DNA from: Cordyceps javanica | Lineage: Eukaryota; Ascomycota; Sordariomycetes; Hypocreales; Cordycipitaceae | DNA length: 64,000 bases | NCBI GenBank assembly: GCA_036850795.1 | Contig: JAAECO010000004.1 | Coordinates: 6,572,001 to 6,636,000, forward strand | Direction: 5' to 3' | Shown: piece after piece, positions 46,946 to 58,191 of the stretch | Layout of the letters: the number at the start of each line of letters is the position of its first letter | Position numbering within the stretch: the stretch's first letter is position 1 | The notes under the pieces: generated by a model | Databases searched by the model: none | Seen by the model: the letters and a program-made list of their open reading frames with translations, nothing else | Told to the model about the DNA's origin: nothing | Program-made: the position numbers and the translations under genes

Positions 46946-47935
46946 ATGGAGTGTTCACCAGCGCCGATCCACGTCATCGAATCCGGGTACTCCGACCCGT
47001 ACCAGGAGGCGATGCTCGTCAACTACGACGACCCGCCCGAGGTGTGGCAAAAGGTGCTGGGCGAGACGCTCTCGTTCAACGGGGGCGTGTTCTCCGAGGA
47101 GGAGCTGGCGGCCGGGCCGCGGGCCGGGCCCGTCGGCCCATCTGAGCTTCGGGGCATCCGCCGACAGCTCCAACTGGCCGGACTGGTGGTGGAGGACGAC
47201 GACAACGACGACGACGACGACGCGGCGTGGAAGCCGTCGCCGCGACCGCTCAAGAGGATCATGGATCTGGGGTGCGGCTGGGGCGTGCTGACGCAGCACC
47301 TGGCCCGGACGTTCCCGGACTGCCCGCGCATCGACGCCGTCAACCTCAGCCGGCCGCAGCTGCGCTACTGCGCGGACCAGCTGCCGGCGGAGCTCCGGGG
47401 CCGCGTGCGGCTGTACGAGTGCAACGTGCAGGACGTGGGCGAGCTGCCGGACCCGGCCACGCCGTACGACTTTGTCTTTGTGCGCGGCGTGTGGTTCCAC
47501 TGCCTGCCGGCCGTCTTTGAGGCGTCGGTGGCGGGCGTCGCGCAGCGCATGGCCCCGGGCGGGATCCTGCTACTTTCGGATCCCCTGTACAGAGAAGAAC
47601 AAGAACAAGAACAAGAACAAGGGGCAGAGGTACAGGGCGGCGGCGGCGGCGGCGGCGTTGGCACCGAGGACCACAAAACGCCGGCCTACTACACCTCGGT
47701 CCTGCGCGGAAACGGGTTCCGGATACGGGACATGCGCGCGCTGCCGTCCGACGCCGAGCTCATCCACTGGTTCCTGATGCTCAAGCTCAACATCGAGGCC
47801 AACTTTCCGGGGTACCCCGAGGGCGTCTCGGCGGCGGTGCGGGACTTGCACGATTTTGCCGAGAGCTTCACGGCCAAGGTGGCTGCGGGACGGGTCTCGA
47901 TGTACACTGTCGTGGCGGAAAGAATGGCAGCTTGA
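46946..47935 (+). CDS. SAM-dependent methyltransferase, candidate core N-methylase
   Basis: Intronless, 329 residues, very GC-rich. It is a class I methyltransferase, similar in layout to cyclopropane-fatty-acid-synthase-type enzymes: motif I 'IMDLGCGWGVLTQHLA' (Asp107 in DLGCGWG), then 'DAVNLSRPQLRYC', 'YDFVFVRGVWFHCL' and 'MAPGGILLLSDPL'. Two low-complexity inserts are notable: an Asp/Asn run at about residues 85-92 and a Glu-Gln repeat plus Gly run at about 216-236, coded by AGAACA and GGC repeats. Ustiloxin and phomopsin clusters carry a SAM methyltransferase for the core tyrosine nitrogen, which makes this a candidate. It is 5.4 kb from the precursor, separated by the regulator and decarboxylase genes, so membership is plausible rather than proven. 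Confidence 0.87.
   Translation: MECSPAPIHVIESGYSDPYQEAMLVNYDDPPEVWQKVLGETLSFNGGVFSEEELAAGPRAGPVGPSELRGIRRQLQLAGLVVEDDDNDDDDDAAWKPSPRPLKRIMDLGCGWGVLTQHLARTFPDCPRIDAVNLSRPQLRYCADQLPAELRGRVRLYECNVQDVGELPDPATPYDFVFVRGVWFHCLPAVFEASVAGVAQRMAPGGILLLSDPLYREEQEQEQEQGAEVQGGGGGGGVGTEDHKTPAYYTSVLRGNGFRIRDMRALPSDAELIHWFLMLKLNIEANFPGYPEGVSAAVRDLHDFAESFTAKVAAGRVSMYTVVAERMAA
47596..47660. repeat. AGAACA and GGC microsatellites inside the methyltransferase gene
   Basis: In-frame AGAACA copies followed by GGC copies code a Glu-Gln repeat and a Gly run. They keep the frame open. Confidence 0.85.
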
Positions 47936-50900
47936 GAGTTTTTTCTCTCTGTAGTGCTACATTGGACTTCATACACGTAACAAGATGTTTACCAACACAA
48001 GATGTACGTGCCTGACGCTTGGCCAAATCGGACGAGGGTGCTTCGGAGCAATGCGTGGTGGGAGGCGTCGTTTTCATAACTCCATAAATATAGGAGGCAG
48101 ACTCAATGTTCACTGTCCAGTAGAGAGATATGAATTAAAGAGCAATCTTCCACCTCTTCTATTAATAGAATAGAGGGCACGCCCGTATTTTCATATCGAT
48201 TCATGGCAGATAGTGTGGGACGATGGCAACCGGCAATTACCTGGCTGGCTGCTTGGGTAGGTAAGAGGCCTCGCACCCAACTGTTTCGGGAGACGGATGC
48301 AGAGGCGGTGGAACAAGAGAAACCACGGCTCCAGGGTCGGCGCTGGAGACGATGGAGAGGGCCCGATCGTAGATTTCAGGGCCTGAACGGGTGGTTCACG
48401 AGACCTTGTTGCGAGGGAGCAGGGCTACTCCCCTTATTAATGTCCGAGCACCACTGTTTACGACTGAGATTTACTACTATGGGGGACGGTATAGTTTTGA
48501 GGCTTCATCGACTTTGTTCTCAGAGCTTTAGATGGCAACTTGCCTTTTTTTCACTCTTAGGAGAAGGAAAAAACTTGTTGGGCAAGGGGGGCAGTAGTGC
48601 TTTGTCGCAGTCTGACGTAGTGTTGTGCTGTAGGTACATGGCACAGACCCGTTGCGGCGAGTAATATAGAATGGAATCTTGGGTAAGAATGGGGCGGGAT
48701 CTTAATAAAGACGCAGATTTCATCAGGTGTGTCAGGAACTGTTGGCCCAGCTGCACTGATAGGCAAGCTTGGCCGGTCGTACGATTCGGCGAAACTGGGG
48801 GTCCCTTGTTGGAGAGGGGCCGTGATGGAGAAACTTGTTCAATCGTGAATGGCAAAGGGGATGGGATAAAGTGAGACAATTGGATCAAGTAATGGCATGG
48901 CGCACAGCCTGCCTCTACAAGGCTGGCTGGCCAATGTCGAGCGAGAAATTGTTGAGGGATATTTATCGTTATACTACGTAGCAGAGAAGGACGAGCGGGC
49001 GGCGGCGAATGGGTGGCGCTGAGTGAGACTGATAAGTGGCGGGCCGATGCTCCGGTACAAGGGGTCGCGGCAGGTCCGGCGCCGGAGACGGGGGAGGTTG
49101 GATGTGGGCGGGTTATTGTTGTGAATGGGGGGATGGTAAAAAAAGAAAAATAAAAATAAACTTGGGTTAGTGCTTGAAGACGAGGACGAGTCAAGGTCCT
49201 TAGGAGAGAGAGAAAGACAGAGACGACAGACGACAGGCGACAGACCGGACCGACTGGGTCAAACAGATTCATGTCAGGGCTTGTCAGAGGCTGACGACGT
49301 GTGTGTGTCTATATTACGCATGAGATGCTAAGCAGCATGCTCAGTAAGAAGAGAAGGAGACGAAAAGACTGGGCATAGCAAAGCACGCCCGGACCGCCAG
49401 TCTCTGGCTGGTCTTGTTTTTTTTCTTTCGGCTTTTTTTTCCTTCTTACCTAGCCCAGCGGTACGGCCGGGTCAGTCGTCTGAAGACGAGAGAAAAAAAA
49501 AAAGACACCGAACCCACGAGGAAAAAATAGCCTTCTTTGGCAGGCTATTTTTTTCTTTTGGGCGGGTCTTGGCCTTTTGGTTGGTGGTTTGTTATCTCGA
49601 GGCAAAGATAAGGGAAAAAAATTACTCCAAGGGTAGAATAATCTACGGATACCAGAATTGGGTCTGTACCTGTATGCTGTACTGTTACTGGTAGTTGCGA
49701 CACTTGGGAGGGGCTTGTGTGAGGCGGGGCGGGCGGGCAGTTCCCCCTCCCCCTTGTTGACAGACGCTTTATTAGTTAGCGGGTTGGCTAGCGGACTGGA
49801 GGGGAAAAAAAAAAAAAAGAGCAGGCAACTGGAATTGGAGCTTGAATAAGGAGAATGATGATTGTGTAGGTCATGGTCATGGTAATGTTGGTGGTGAGAC
49901 TCGCTGTAGACAAGCCACGCACTAAAAAGCAAGAGCTAGAGCGGGGCAACCTGACCGAAACCGCTCTCCAACTCTCGACAACCAGCACTCAATCTCGAAA
50001 AACGAGAGCTTCTGTTTTTTTAAAAATCCTTTTTATTTGAATTTTCCTCTTTTTCGGGTGAGGCAGCAGCATCTATCTTTTTGGTACAGAATACAGAGCA
50101 CAGATTATGCGGCTTGCTTATTCCTGGTGGTACCAGCTTCTCTAACTACCTCGTACCACCTCCTTCAGCATATCCCAGCAACCCCCAAGCATCAAGTCAC
50201 CAACCATCTTGGCCCTGTCTCACAACCACAAACAATAACGAATCGTGACGAATCACGAACCCTTTCTTGTCCAGACACTCGTCAACCCCTCTCTCCCCCC
50301 TCCTATCCTCTCGTCCCCCAACCAGAGCTTCGATTCCCCAGCAACGTGTCGCATCAATTGGTCTCGTATTAGTAGAATTAGACGGCTACAACCCCCCCCC
50401 CCCAAAAAAAACCACCACCAACTACCCCCAACTATCAGTACCAACTTACCCAGCTACCTAGCATCCTTCCTGTCTACCTCCTCCTCCAACTCTTGCACCT
50501 TGACTGCTTGCATTCTCTCATTCTGTCAATTCAATTAATTCAATTAATTCACTGCCCCAACTTGAAAGCTGCCCCGTGTCCCTGGCTGTGTCAGTCTCTC
50601 TTTTTTCCTCTTCTTTTTTTCCCTTCTCGTAGCCTTTCCCCTCGACACCCCTCCCCCCCCCCCCTCCTCCTCCTCGTCTTCCGCCCCTCCTCAACCAACC
50701 ATCCCACCATCCACCCTCTCTTCCTCACCCTCTTCACCCTCCTCTTCCTCCTCCTCCTCCACCGCACACACCGTCTTACTTGCCAGCCTGCCTGCCTTGC
50801 TAGACCCTGTCTGTCCCAGCTCCTTGATTATTCTTCTTATCCTCTTTTTTTTTCCCTTTATTAATTTCCCTTCTTCCTAGATCCTCTCTCTCTCTCTTGT

Positions 50901-50954
50901 CCCTCCCCTCCTCCCCTCCTTCTTCTCCTCCCTTTTCCCTTTCCCTTCTTCATC
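47936..50954. other. Intergenic with long pyrimidine-rich leader
   Basis: About 3 kb without a supported gene. The 250-codon minus-strand frame at 48520-49272 has no recognisable domain. From about 50550 onwards the + strand is strongly CT-rich up to the pyruvate kinase ATG. Confidence 0.5.
50560..50954 (+). promoter_or_regulatory. CT-rich leader of the pyruvate kinase gene
   Basis: Nearly 400 bp of pyrimidine-rich sequence directly before the ATG, including (CTC)n, (CCT)n and CTCTCT runs. Such tracts are common before strongly transcribed glycolytic genes of filamentous fungi and mark the transcription start zone. Confidence 0.6.
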
Positions 50955-52796
50955 ATGCCTCAACCTCTGGCCAAGCGTCAACGCTCCGTTTCCCTCATGG
51001 CTGCTACTGCTCAGGATCATCTCGACGTCGGCGGCGGTCGCCTCGCCTGGCTCTCCTCCCTCGACACCGCCTACAGCCCCCAGCACAACTACCGCCGCTC
51101 CTCCATCATCTGCACCATTGGCCCCAAGACCAACTCGGTCGACGCCATCAACCGTCTCCGCGATGCCGGCCTCAACGTCGTCCGCATGAACTTTTCTCAC
51201 GGCTCCTACGAGTACCACCAGTCCGTCATTGACAATGCCCGCCAGGCCGTCGCCACTCACCCCGGCCGCCCCTGCGCCATTGCTCTCGACACCAAGGGAC
51301 CCGAGATCCGCACTGGCAACACCAAGGACGATGCCGATCTGCCCATTGCTGCTGGTGCCATCATCAACATCACCACCGATGACAAGTACAAGACGGCTTG
51401 CGACACTGAAAACATGTAAGCTTCCTCGCCTTGCCGCCCCTCTACACATTGTCTCCCTCCGAGCTTCAAGCTTCAAGCTCAAGCTCTCTCTCTCTCCGGT
51501 CCTTGTTTCTCTTTCTCTCTGCCTCCAATTCCCTTTGAACCGGCTCTCTCATTTCCTTTAAACCGACTCGCTTCCAACCTCGTCTCCTCCCCAAAACCAT
51601 CCCAATGATTAACCCAACCTCCCTCCAGGTACGTCGACTACAAGAACATCACAAAGGTCATCCAGCCTGGCCGCATCATTTACGTCGACGATGGTGTCCT
51701 CGCTTTTGATGTCCTCTCCATCAAGGACGATCAGACCATCGAGGCCCGCGCTCGCAACAACGGCTTCATTTCCTCCCGCAAGGGTGTCAACCTCCCCAAC
51801 ACCGATGTCGATCTCCCCGCCCTGTCCGAAAAGGACAAGGCCGACCTCAAGTTTGGTGTCCAAAACAATGTCGACATGGTCTTTGCCTCCTTCATCCGCT
51901 CCGGACAGGACATCAAGGACATCCGTGCCGTCCTCGGCCCCGAGGGTCAGGGCATCCAAATCATTGCCAAGATTGAGAACCGCCAGGGTCTCAACAACTT
52001 CCCCGAGATTCTCGCCGAGACGGACGGTGTCATGGTCGCCCGTGGCGATCTCGGCATCGAGATTCCCGCCGCCGAGGTCTTTGCCGCCCAGAAGAAGATG
52101 ATTGCCATGTGCAACCTGGCTGGCAAGCCCGTCATCTGCGCCACCCAGATGCTCGAGTCCATGATCAAGAACCCCCGCCCCACCCGCGCCGAGATTAGCG
52201 ACGTTGGCAACGCCATCACCGACGGCGCCGACTGCGTCATGTTGTCGGGCGAGACCGCCAAGGGTAGCTACCCCGCCGAGGCCGTCCGCGAGATGCACGA
52301 GGCCTGCCTCAAGGCTGAAAACACCATCCCCTACGTCTCCCACTTTGAGGAGATGTGCAGCCTTGTCAAGCGTCCCGTCCGCACCGTCGAGTCGTGCGCC
52401 ATGGCCGCCGTCCGCGCCTCCCTCGACCTCGGCGCCGGTGGCATCATTGTCCTCTCCACCTCGGGCGAGTCTGCTCGCCTCCTCTCCAAGTACCGCCCCG
52501 TCTGCCCCATCTTCATGATTACCCGAAACGCCACCACCTCGCGCTTCGCCCACCTCTACCGTGGCGTCTACCCCTTCCTCTTCCCCGAAGCCAAGCCCGA
52601 CTTTACAAAGGTCAACTGGCAGGAGGACGTCGACAAGCGCATCAAGTGGGCCGTCAGCCAGGCTCTCCAGCTCGGCACCCTGACCACGGGCGACACCGTC
52701 GTCGTCGTCCAGGGCTGGAAGGGCGGCATGGGCAACACCAACACTCTACGCATTGTCCGCGCCGAGCCTGAGCACCTCGGCATCGGCGAGATGTAA
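50955..52796 (+). CDS. Pyruvate kinase
   Basis: Last step of glycolysis: phosphoenolpyruvate plus ADP gives pyruvate plus ATP, in the cytosol. Two exons, 50955-51415 and 51629-52796, joined in phase 2 across an unusually long 213-bp intron (GTAAGC donor, CTCCAG acceptor), give 542 residues. All key motifs are present: 'TIGPKTNS', 'MNFSHG', 'DTKGPEIRTG', the active-site block 'IIAKIENRQGL' with catalytic Lys, 'VMVARGDLGIEIP', 'CATQMLESM' and 'ADCVMLSGETAKG'. The C-terminal allosteric domain is intact. The protein is a little longer than yeast Pyk because of an N-terminal extension of about 20-25 residues. The intron itself is CT-rich, as is the leader. Confidence 0.98.
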
Positions 52797-53131
52797 AATG
52801 CCCCAACAAAAAAAGATGGCAAATGATGATGGAAATGAGCAGAAACACAAAAGAATTGGGATTTTTTTTTTTTGTTTCTTTTGTAACGTAATCAAGGACA
52901 TGATTTGACACACCAAAATCAGCAAGGATAGAGAGAACAAGTTGGCCATACAATGTCGACCAAAACCGAAAGGAGCGTGTAGTGCAGCTCTGGAAGCAGC
53001 GTCAGCGCCGCATTGATTCGCATTCTATAGAAAACAGCACATCAATGAATTGCTAAATTGATACCAAATTACCAGCGTTTGCTTTGTTTTATTTCTTTTT
53101 TTTTTTTTCGCGGAAAAACTACTCTTGATAT
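52797..53131. other. Intergenic, convergent gene ends
   Basis: 335 bp holding the 3' UTRs of pyruvate kinase and the minus-strand MFS gene, with T-runs near 52862 and 53095. Nothing else was recognised. Confidence 0.5.
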
Positions 53132-55375
53132 TTACAGGTTGTGTATCGCAAACTTTTTGCGCAAAAACTCGCCGTACCGCATAAACAGCCACGGCACCGG
53201 AATCAGCGCCACGGCGATAAAGGCCAGCAGACTGTTGCCCCAGCCCAGCCCGAGCTTGGCGTACATGGGTCCGCCCGCGAGCGGGAGGACGGCGCCGAGG
53301 AGCGACCGCACGACCGAGTTGGCGGCCAGGGCCGACGCGGCGTAGATGGTGAAGGTGTCGACGAGATAGAGCTGAAGCGACTGCGTCGGGGAGTTAGAGG
53401 AAAGAAGAAAGGGCCAAGTGTCGGTAAAGAAGATGAGAAGGTTGAGAAAAAAGATGGAAAGAAAAAAGGGTCGTTTTCGGCGAAATTTACAGGGAAGAGG
53501 AAGAGGAAGAGACAAAGGAGAAGAAGAGAGAAAGAGAGAAAGAAGGAAGAAGAACGAAAGCATACCATAAAGATAATAAGGTTCCCAACACCCATAATGG
53601 CCGTTCCGATGATAGGCACGATCCAGTGCACCCTGTACTGCGCCGTCCAGCCGTAAATGAAGAGCCCGACGGGGAGGAGCACGGCGCCGGCTCGCAGGGG
53701 CGGCAGGCGGTACTCGGGCTTGATGGCGCTGACGCTGGGCCTCCGGCGAGCCAACTCCTCCTCCTCCTCCTCCGCCGCCGCCTCGGCGTCAACACCATCC
53801 TCGTGAGATGCCGCCGCCGCCGCCTCCTTTGCCTTTTTCTTCATATAGCGGTCGCTGGCGGACGAAAAGTAGGCGACGCCGAACAGGGAGCCGACGCCGA
53901 GGCCGAGAAAGGCCAGGCCGGCGTGGACGCTGTCGAAGCCGTACTGGCGCTGGAAGAGCGGGGTGATGCTGGTGAACATGATGTAGAGGTAGCCGTAGGC
54001 GACGCCGACGAAGACGTTGCAGATGGCGCAGATGGGCGACAGGGCGAGCATCTTGAACGGGCGGAGGATGGCGCGGGCGAAGAGCGTGGCCGGGGTGGCG
54101 GCGGGGCCCGGGTCGAGCCTGGAGCGGAGGGCCGGGTTGCCGGTGAGCTTGCGGAGGCGGGCGGCCCTCCGCTCGAGGAGGACGGGCGCGTACGTCTCGC
54201 GGGCGAGGAGGGCAAAGAGGGACGATACAACGGCCGAGACGGCGGCGAGGATCCAAAACACCCAGCGCCAGGAGAGGCGGTCGGCGACGACGCCGCCGAT
54301 GACGGGGCCGACAATGGGGCCCAGCAGGGGGCCGACGGAGAAGCCGGCCATGGCGGCGCCGCGGTGCCGCTGCGTGACCATGTCGGAGATGCTGCCGCCG
54401 CCGTTGGTCACGGGGCACGAGCCGAAGACGCCCGAGAGGAAGCGGAAGACGATGAGGGCGTCGAGTGAAGGGGCGAGGGCGCAACCGATGAGAAAGGCTG
54501 TGTATGGGGTGTTGGTGATGTGTGTCAGTGAGTGAGTGAGAGAGATGAGTGAGAAGGAGAGAGAGAGAGGGAGAGAGAGGGAGAGAGAGATGGAGAGCAT
54601 AGGAAACGACTTTACCGATAAAGCCAACATTGGCAATGTGATAGATGCGCGTCCGCCCGTAGAGCTCCGACAGGGGCGCAAACAGCATGGGACCGGCCGC
54701 GAAGCCGAGAATGTAGACGGAGACGCAAAAGGCGGCCAGCTCCTCGCTCGACGACTTGAACTCGCGCATCAGGTTGGGCACGCCGGGCGCGAACATGGCT
54801 TGTGGATTTGATTAGCGAGGGATGGAGATGTGAAGCTCGAGTTGAGGTGGGAGAGGAGAGAGAGAGAGGTGAGAGGGAGGCAAGTTTGGGAGAGATGAGA
54901 GTCATGAGAAATCAAGACAACAAATGAGAGACGACAACAGTGAGGGCGGACAATAGGTGGGGAAGGGGTGTGGTTTGGTCAAAGTAAACATACAAGACGC
55001 AAGAGGCGTGACAAACGTCAAGGCGCTGATGAGGACGCAGTTGAAGACCTTGACCCAGTTCTTCCAGTTGTACGGGTTCTGCGGGTCGTCGTCGCCGTCC
55101 CAGAAGACGACGTTGCCATCATCAACACCCGGCGGGGGCGGCATGCCGGTGGTGGTGGTGGTGATGCGGTCCATCTGCTGCACCGTGGGCTCACTCTTGC
55201 CGGGCCCGTCTTTGTAGTCGTAGTCGTCCACGCCGACTTTCATCGCCGCGCGCTGCTGCTGCTGATCGTCGGCGGTTGCCTTTTCGTCCACGTTCATCTC
55301 AGTGGCCGAGTCGTCGGTCGTCGTGGCCAGAGAGGCATCGTTGCGCCGGTCAACTTGGCCGGGTGACGACGGCAT
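53132..55375 (-). CDS. MFS drug:H+ antiporter-like exporter (DHA1 type)
   Basis: Four exons (54994-55375, 54616-54798, 53566-54497, 53132-53380), phases 1, 1 and 0, give 581 residues. A soluble acidic N-terminus of about 105 residues ends in 'DPQNPYNWKNWVKV', the standard lead into the first membrane segment of DHA1 exporters. Then come 'APLSELYGRTRIY' (motif A), 'FLSGVFGSCPVTNGGGSISDM' and 'GPLLGPIVGPVIGG' (motif C of antiporters) and about twelve spans. The cytosolic loop near residue 370 carries a Glu run coded by a (CTC)n/(GAG)n tract. Introns are long for a fungus (195, 118 and 185 bp) and purine-rich on the + strand. It probably exports drugs or polyamine-like compounds; it is not obviously part of the RiPP cluster. 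Confidence 0.92.
54536..54600. repeat. GAGA-rich tract inside an intron
   Basis: The intron 54498-54615 of the MFS gene contains a long (GA)n-like stretch on the + strand; intron 53381-53565 has a similar purine run. Both are directly visible. Confidence 0.85.
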
Positions 55376-58191
55376 GTTGAGACACGGGGTTCGCGCAAGC
55401 AAGCAAGCAAAGCAAGGCGGACAGCGGCCACCAACTCGACAAGTTTTTATTTTCTTCTTCTTTGGCTTATAGATTGCTGATTTTGGCAGATTTTTTGGTC
55501 AGACTGAATGCCGTTTGGAAAGATGTCTTGGCAGGCTGTTGTCTGTTTCTCAGACGCCCAATCAAGATGCGAGGGGCATCGTCACGCCGCCTGCGACGAT
55601 TTGATTTTACTTACCGAAAAGACCCAATTTTGGAAAAGGTTTCTCTTCTTTTGCTGCTTTTGCGTGTCGGGAGATCACAAGCGAGCTCTACCAAAAGAAA
55701 AAAAAAAGAAAGAAAGAAGCAAGGAAGGAAGAAGAAGAGTCGCCGATAACCAACCAAACCTCCTTGTAACCTCTGCTGCCTCGGTAGATGGCCGCCTGCC
55801 CAAAAGAGTCTGGGGAAACGGAGCAGAGTGGCCAACTACAAAAAGACGATTGCTCGTCAACCGCTCATGAATGGTTGTCCACAAATTCGAGGCCAGCGAG
55901 AATGTTGGACCGGAGATGATGATATTACATGGGAAGAGAGAGAGAAAGGGAGGGGGGCGGATACATGCAATTACCAATTACGGATACTGAAATTCAAAAG
56001 GGCTGGCACACTGGTTCGCCTTGATTATTTTGCGACGTGACGGCAAAAGATGTGCGCGGGCCGAGTCTGTGTGGTGCGGGCTTGCTGGCTAATAAACAAG
56101 GAGACATTCCCCATGCCTGACGTGGGATGAAATGGCCCGTCGGTTTGCTGCATCTAATCCTGACCTTCCTCTTTCTATTCCTCCTCCTCCTCCTCCTCCT
56201 CCCCCTCCTCCTCTTAGTCTCGGCCCCAGTGCCTCGATCAGGGAGCAAGACTGTCACATCACACTCCAGAGTCTAAGATGCGTTTAAAAAAGATGATGTT
56301 TTCAACAATCACAACTCTGCGCACTTGACGAAAAAAAAAGCTCAGCGCCGTACTTGGGCGGCTTGTCATGGCTGCCCAGTTCCGCGGGGTAACAAGGGGA
56401 AAACTACTCCGCAGATGCAGTCATGTTCCGGCCGAGTCGATATACGAATGCGAGCGTTGGCGCAAACAAGGCTAGGGGGGGGGGAGGGTGCGAGCGCCGC
56501 GGAAGAAGGCGTGGTAATAAGTACAAGCAAGTAACTAGGGAATCACATCCTCTTTCAGCCAAACGTGGCTTTGGACGAAAGGAGAGGCAAGGCAACGCTC
56601 TCGCTTCCCCCCTAGCTTGAGGCCGGGCGTAACAGTGGAGTCGTGGGCGCAAGCCAAGTCAAATACGCGGATTCGCATTGCCAAATGGGGGCGAAACGAG
56701 GGCGATCTTCGGAGCCGGAATCATAAAAGGTGTGGGCAGCAAAAGCGTGCAGCAACGCCATTGTCACGGTGGGATCAGGAGCGGCCCTCTTCCATGAGTC
56801 TCGTACATTTCCTTACCTGAATCTGTACTCCGTACAAGTACGAAGCAAGAATAATACAAAGCACACTGGGCCGGTAATAATGAAACCACGAGGCTGGCCC
56901 GAGGGCGTCGACTTGGTCAGTTTATCAGCCTCGTGGCTAACCAAGGCCGGGGCGATAGCCGGCAAGGGCCGGGCCTGCCAACAAGAGCTTGTGGCTGGAT
57001 TCTTGTCTCGGGCTGCTCGAAGCAAATTACACTTGTTGATTACCGGTACACGAGTTTAGTACCCAGCAATCGAACCTCGTGAGATTTGGTCTAAAAATTA
57101 AGGCGGCTCTGCTGCGGCCGCCACAACGCCCGCACGCATTACCGCAACGCATCCCTTCTCCCAGCTAGATTAGAGAGAGATCCAGTTCCATCTGCCCTGC
57201 GTTTTATGCTGATACAATACGGTGTCGTGAGGGGATTTGCAGTACCTAGAATCCAACTTGCTCCTCTTGCCTACTCGCAGAGACTCATCCCTAATTGCAT
57301 TGATGATGGCTTGTCAATTCCCCGCCGGAGCTCCGAGCCATTTTGCTTCCCCAAGTGTCCACCGAAACGTTTCGTCACTAATGATAATAGCTGGGGGGTC
57401 CATTGGGGGTCCCGGTGAATGATGACCCCCCGGAGCCGGGCCGCCGCCCTCCTTGGGCTCTCTATGCTCAACCTCAATGTTCAATACGCTCTTCTTGGCA
57501 ATCGGCCTGGCAGCTTGATTGTCCGAACATGTCATTCCTTTTTGGCCAAAATTCCCTCGGGGATTGTCATCACAAGAAAGGCGGAGACACTTGTCAGCGG
57601 GCTACATACGGGATCACAATCTTAACCGTTTACAGATTAGCAAATCTTGTCACTAACAGTGCTGGACAAGAGCTGCGACAGCGGGCGTCCGTTTCGCTGC
57701 TCCCACGATTCGTCACTGAAATGAGAAATCGAGAACGCCGTGGTATTGCTTCTTTTAGACGCCGCCGCTGGAGAAACCCACGCTACACGTAGTTCCCGCC
57801 TGTTGGCCACAGTACGAGGACGGGAACAGCCCCTGTCCGCCAACGCTTTACATGCCACGTACTACTTATCCCATGCAAGTGTGCAAGTAATGGCCCTCTA
57901 CAAGGGCAACTCTTCAAAGGGAGGAGGGCTACGACCAGCCACTCTGCTGTCACGTACGTCTGCTGCGACCGCGCGGAGAAGGGGGGAGAGCCGCACCAAT
58001 CGCGATAAGCCAGATAGTCATCAGCGTTCAACTGCTGGGCAAATTCCCCCCGTCTTCGCCAGACTTGCTTTGCACTAGCAAACTTGTCAGTGATTGCGCA
58101 ACAGGGAGTATCCCTCCCTTTTTGGGCTTTGCTTATTTCCAATCGAGGACGGCCAGCCGACTTGTATTTCCACGTGGGATGCCTTGTCAAG
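55376..58191. other. Intergenic, no gene recognised
   Basis: About 2.8 kb between divergent genes. Short frames only, none with a recognisable domain. A CTC-rich tract lies at about 56178-56214 and a G-run at about 56476-56485. Confidence 0.5.

Noticed and set aside
48520..49272. 250-codon minus-strand frame as a gene
   Set aside because: Ser/Pro/Thr-rich, no domain, no splice structure, and placed in the low-complexity upstream region of pyruvate kinase.
51609..52553. 314-codon minus-strand frame opposite pyruvate kinase
   Set aside because: Shadow of a codon-biased, highly expressed gene; no domain.
53626..54468. 280-codon + strand frame opposite the MFS exporter
   Set aside because: Gly/Ala/Asp/Glu-rich text without a domain, antisense to membrane-segment coding sequence.
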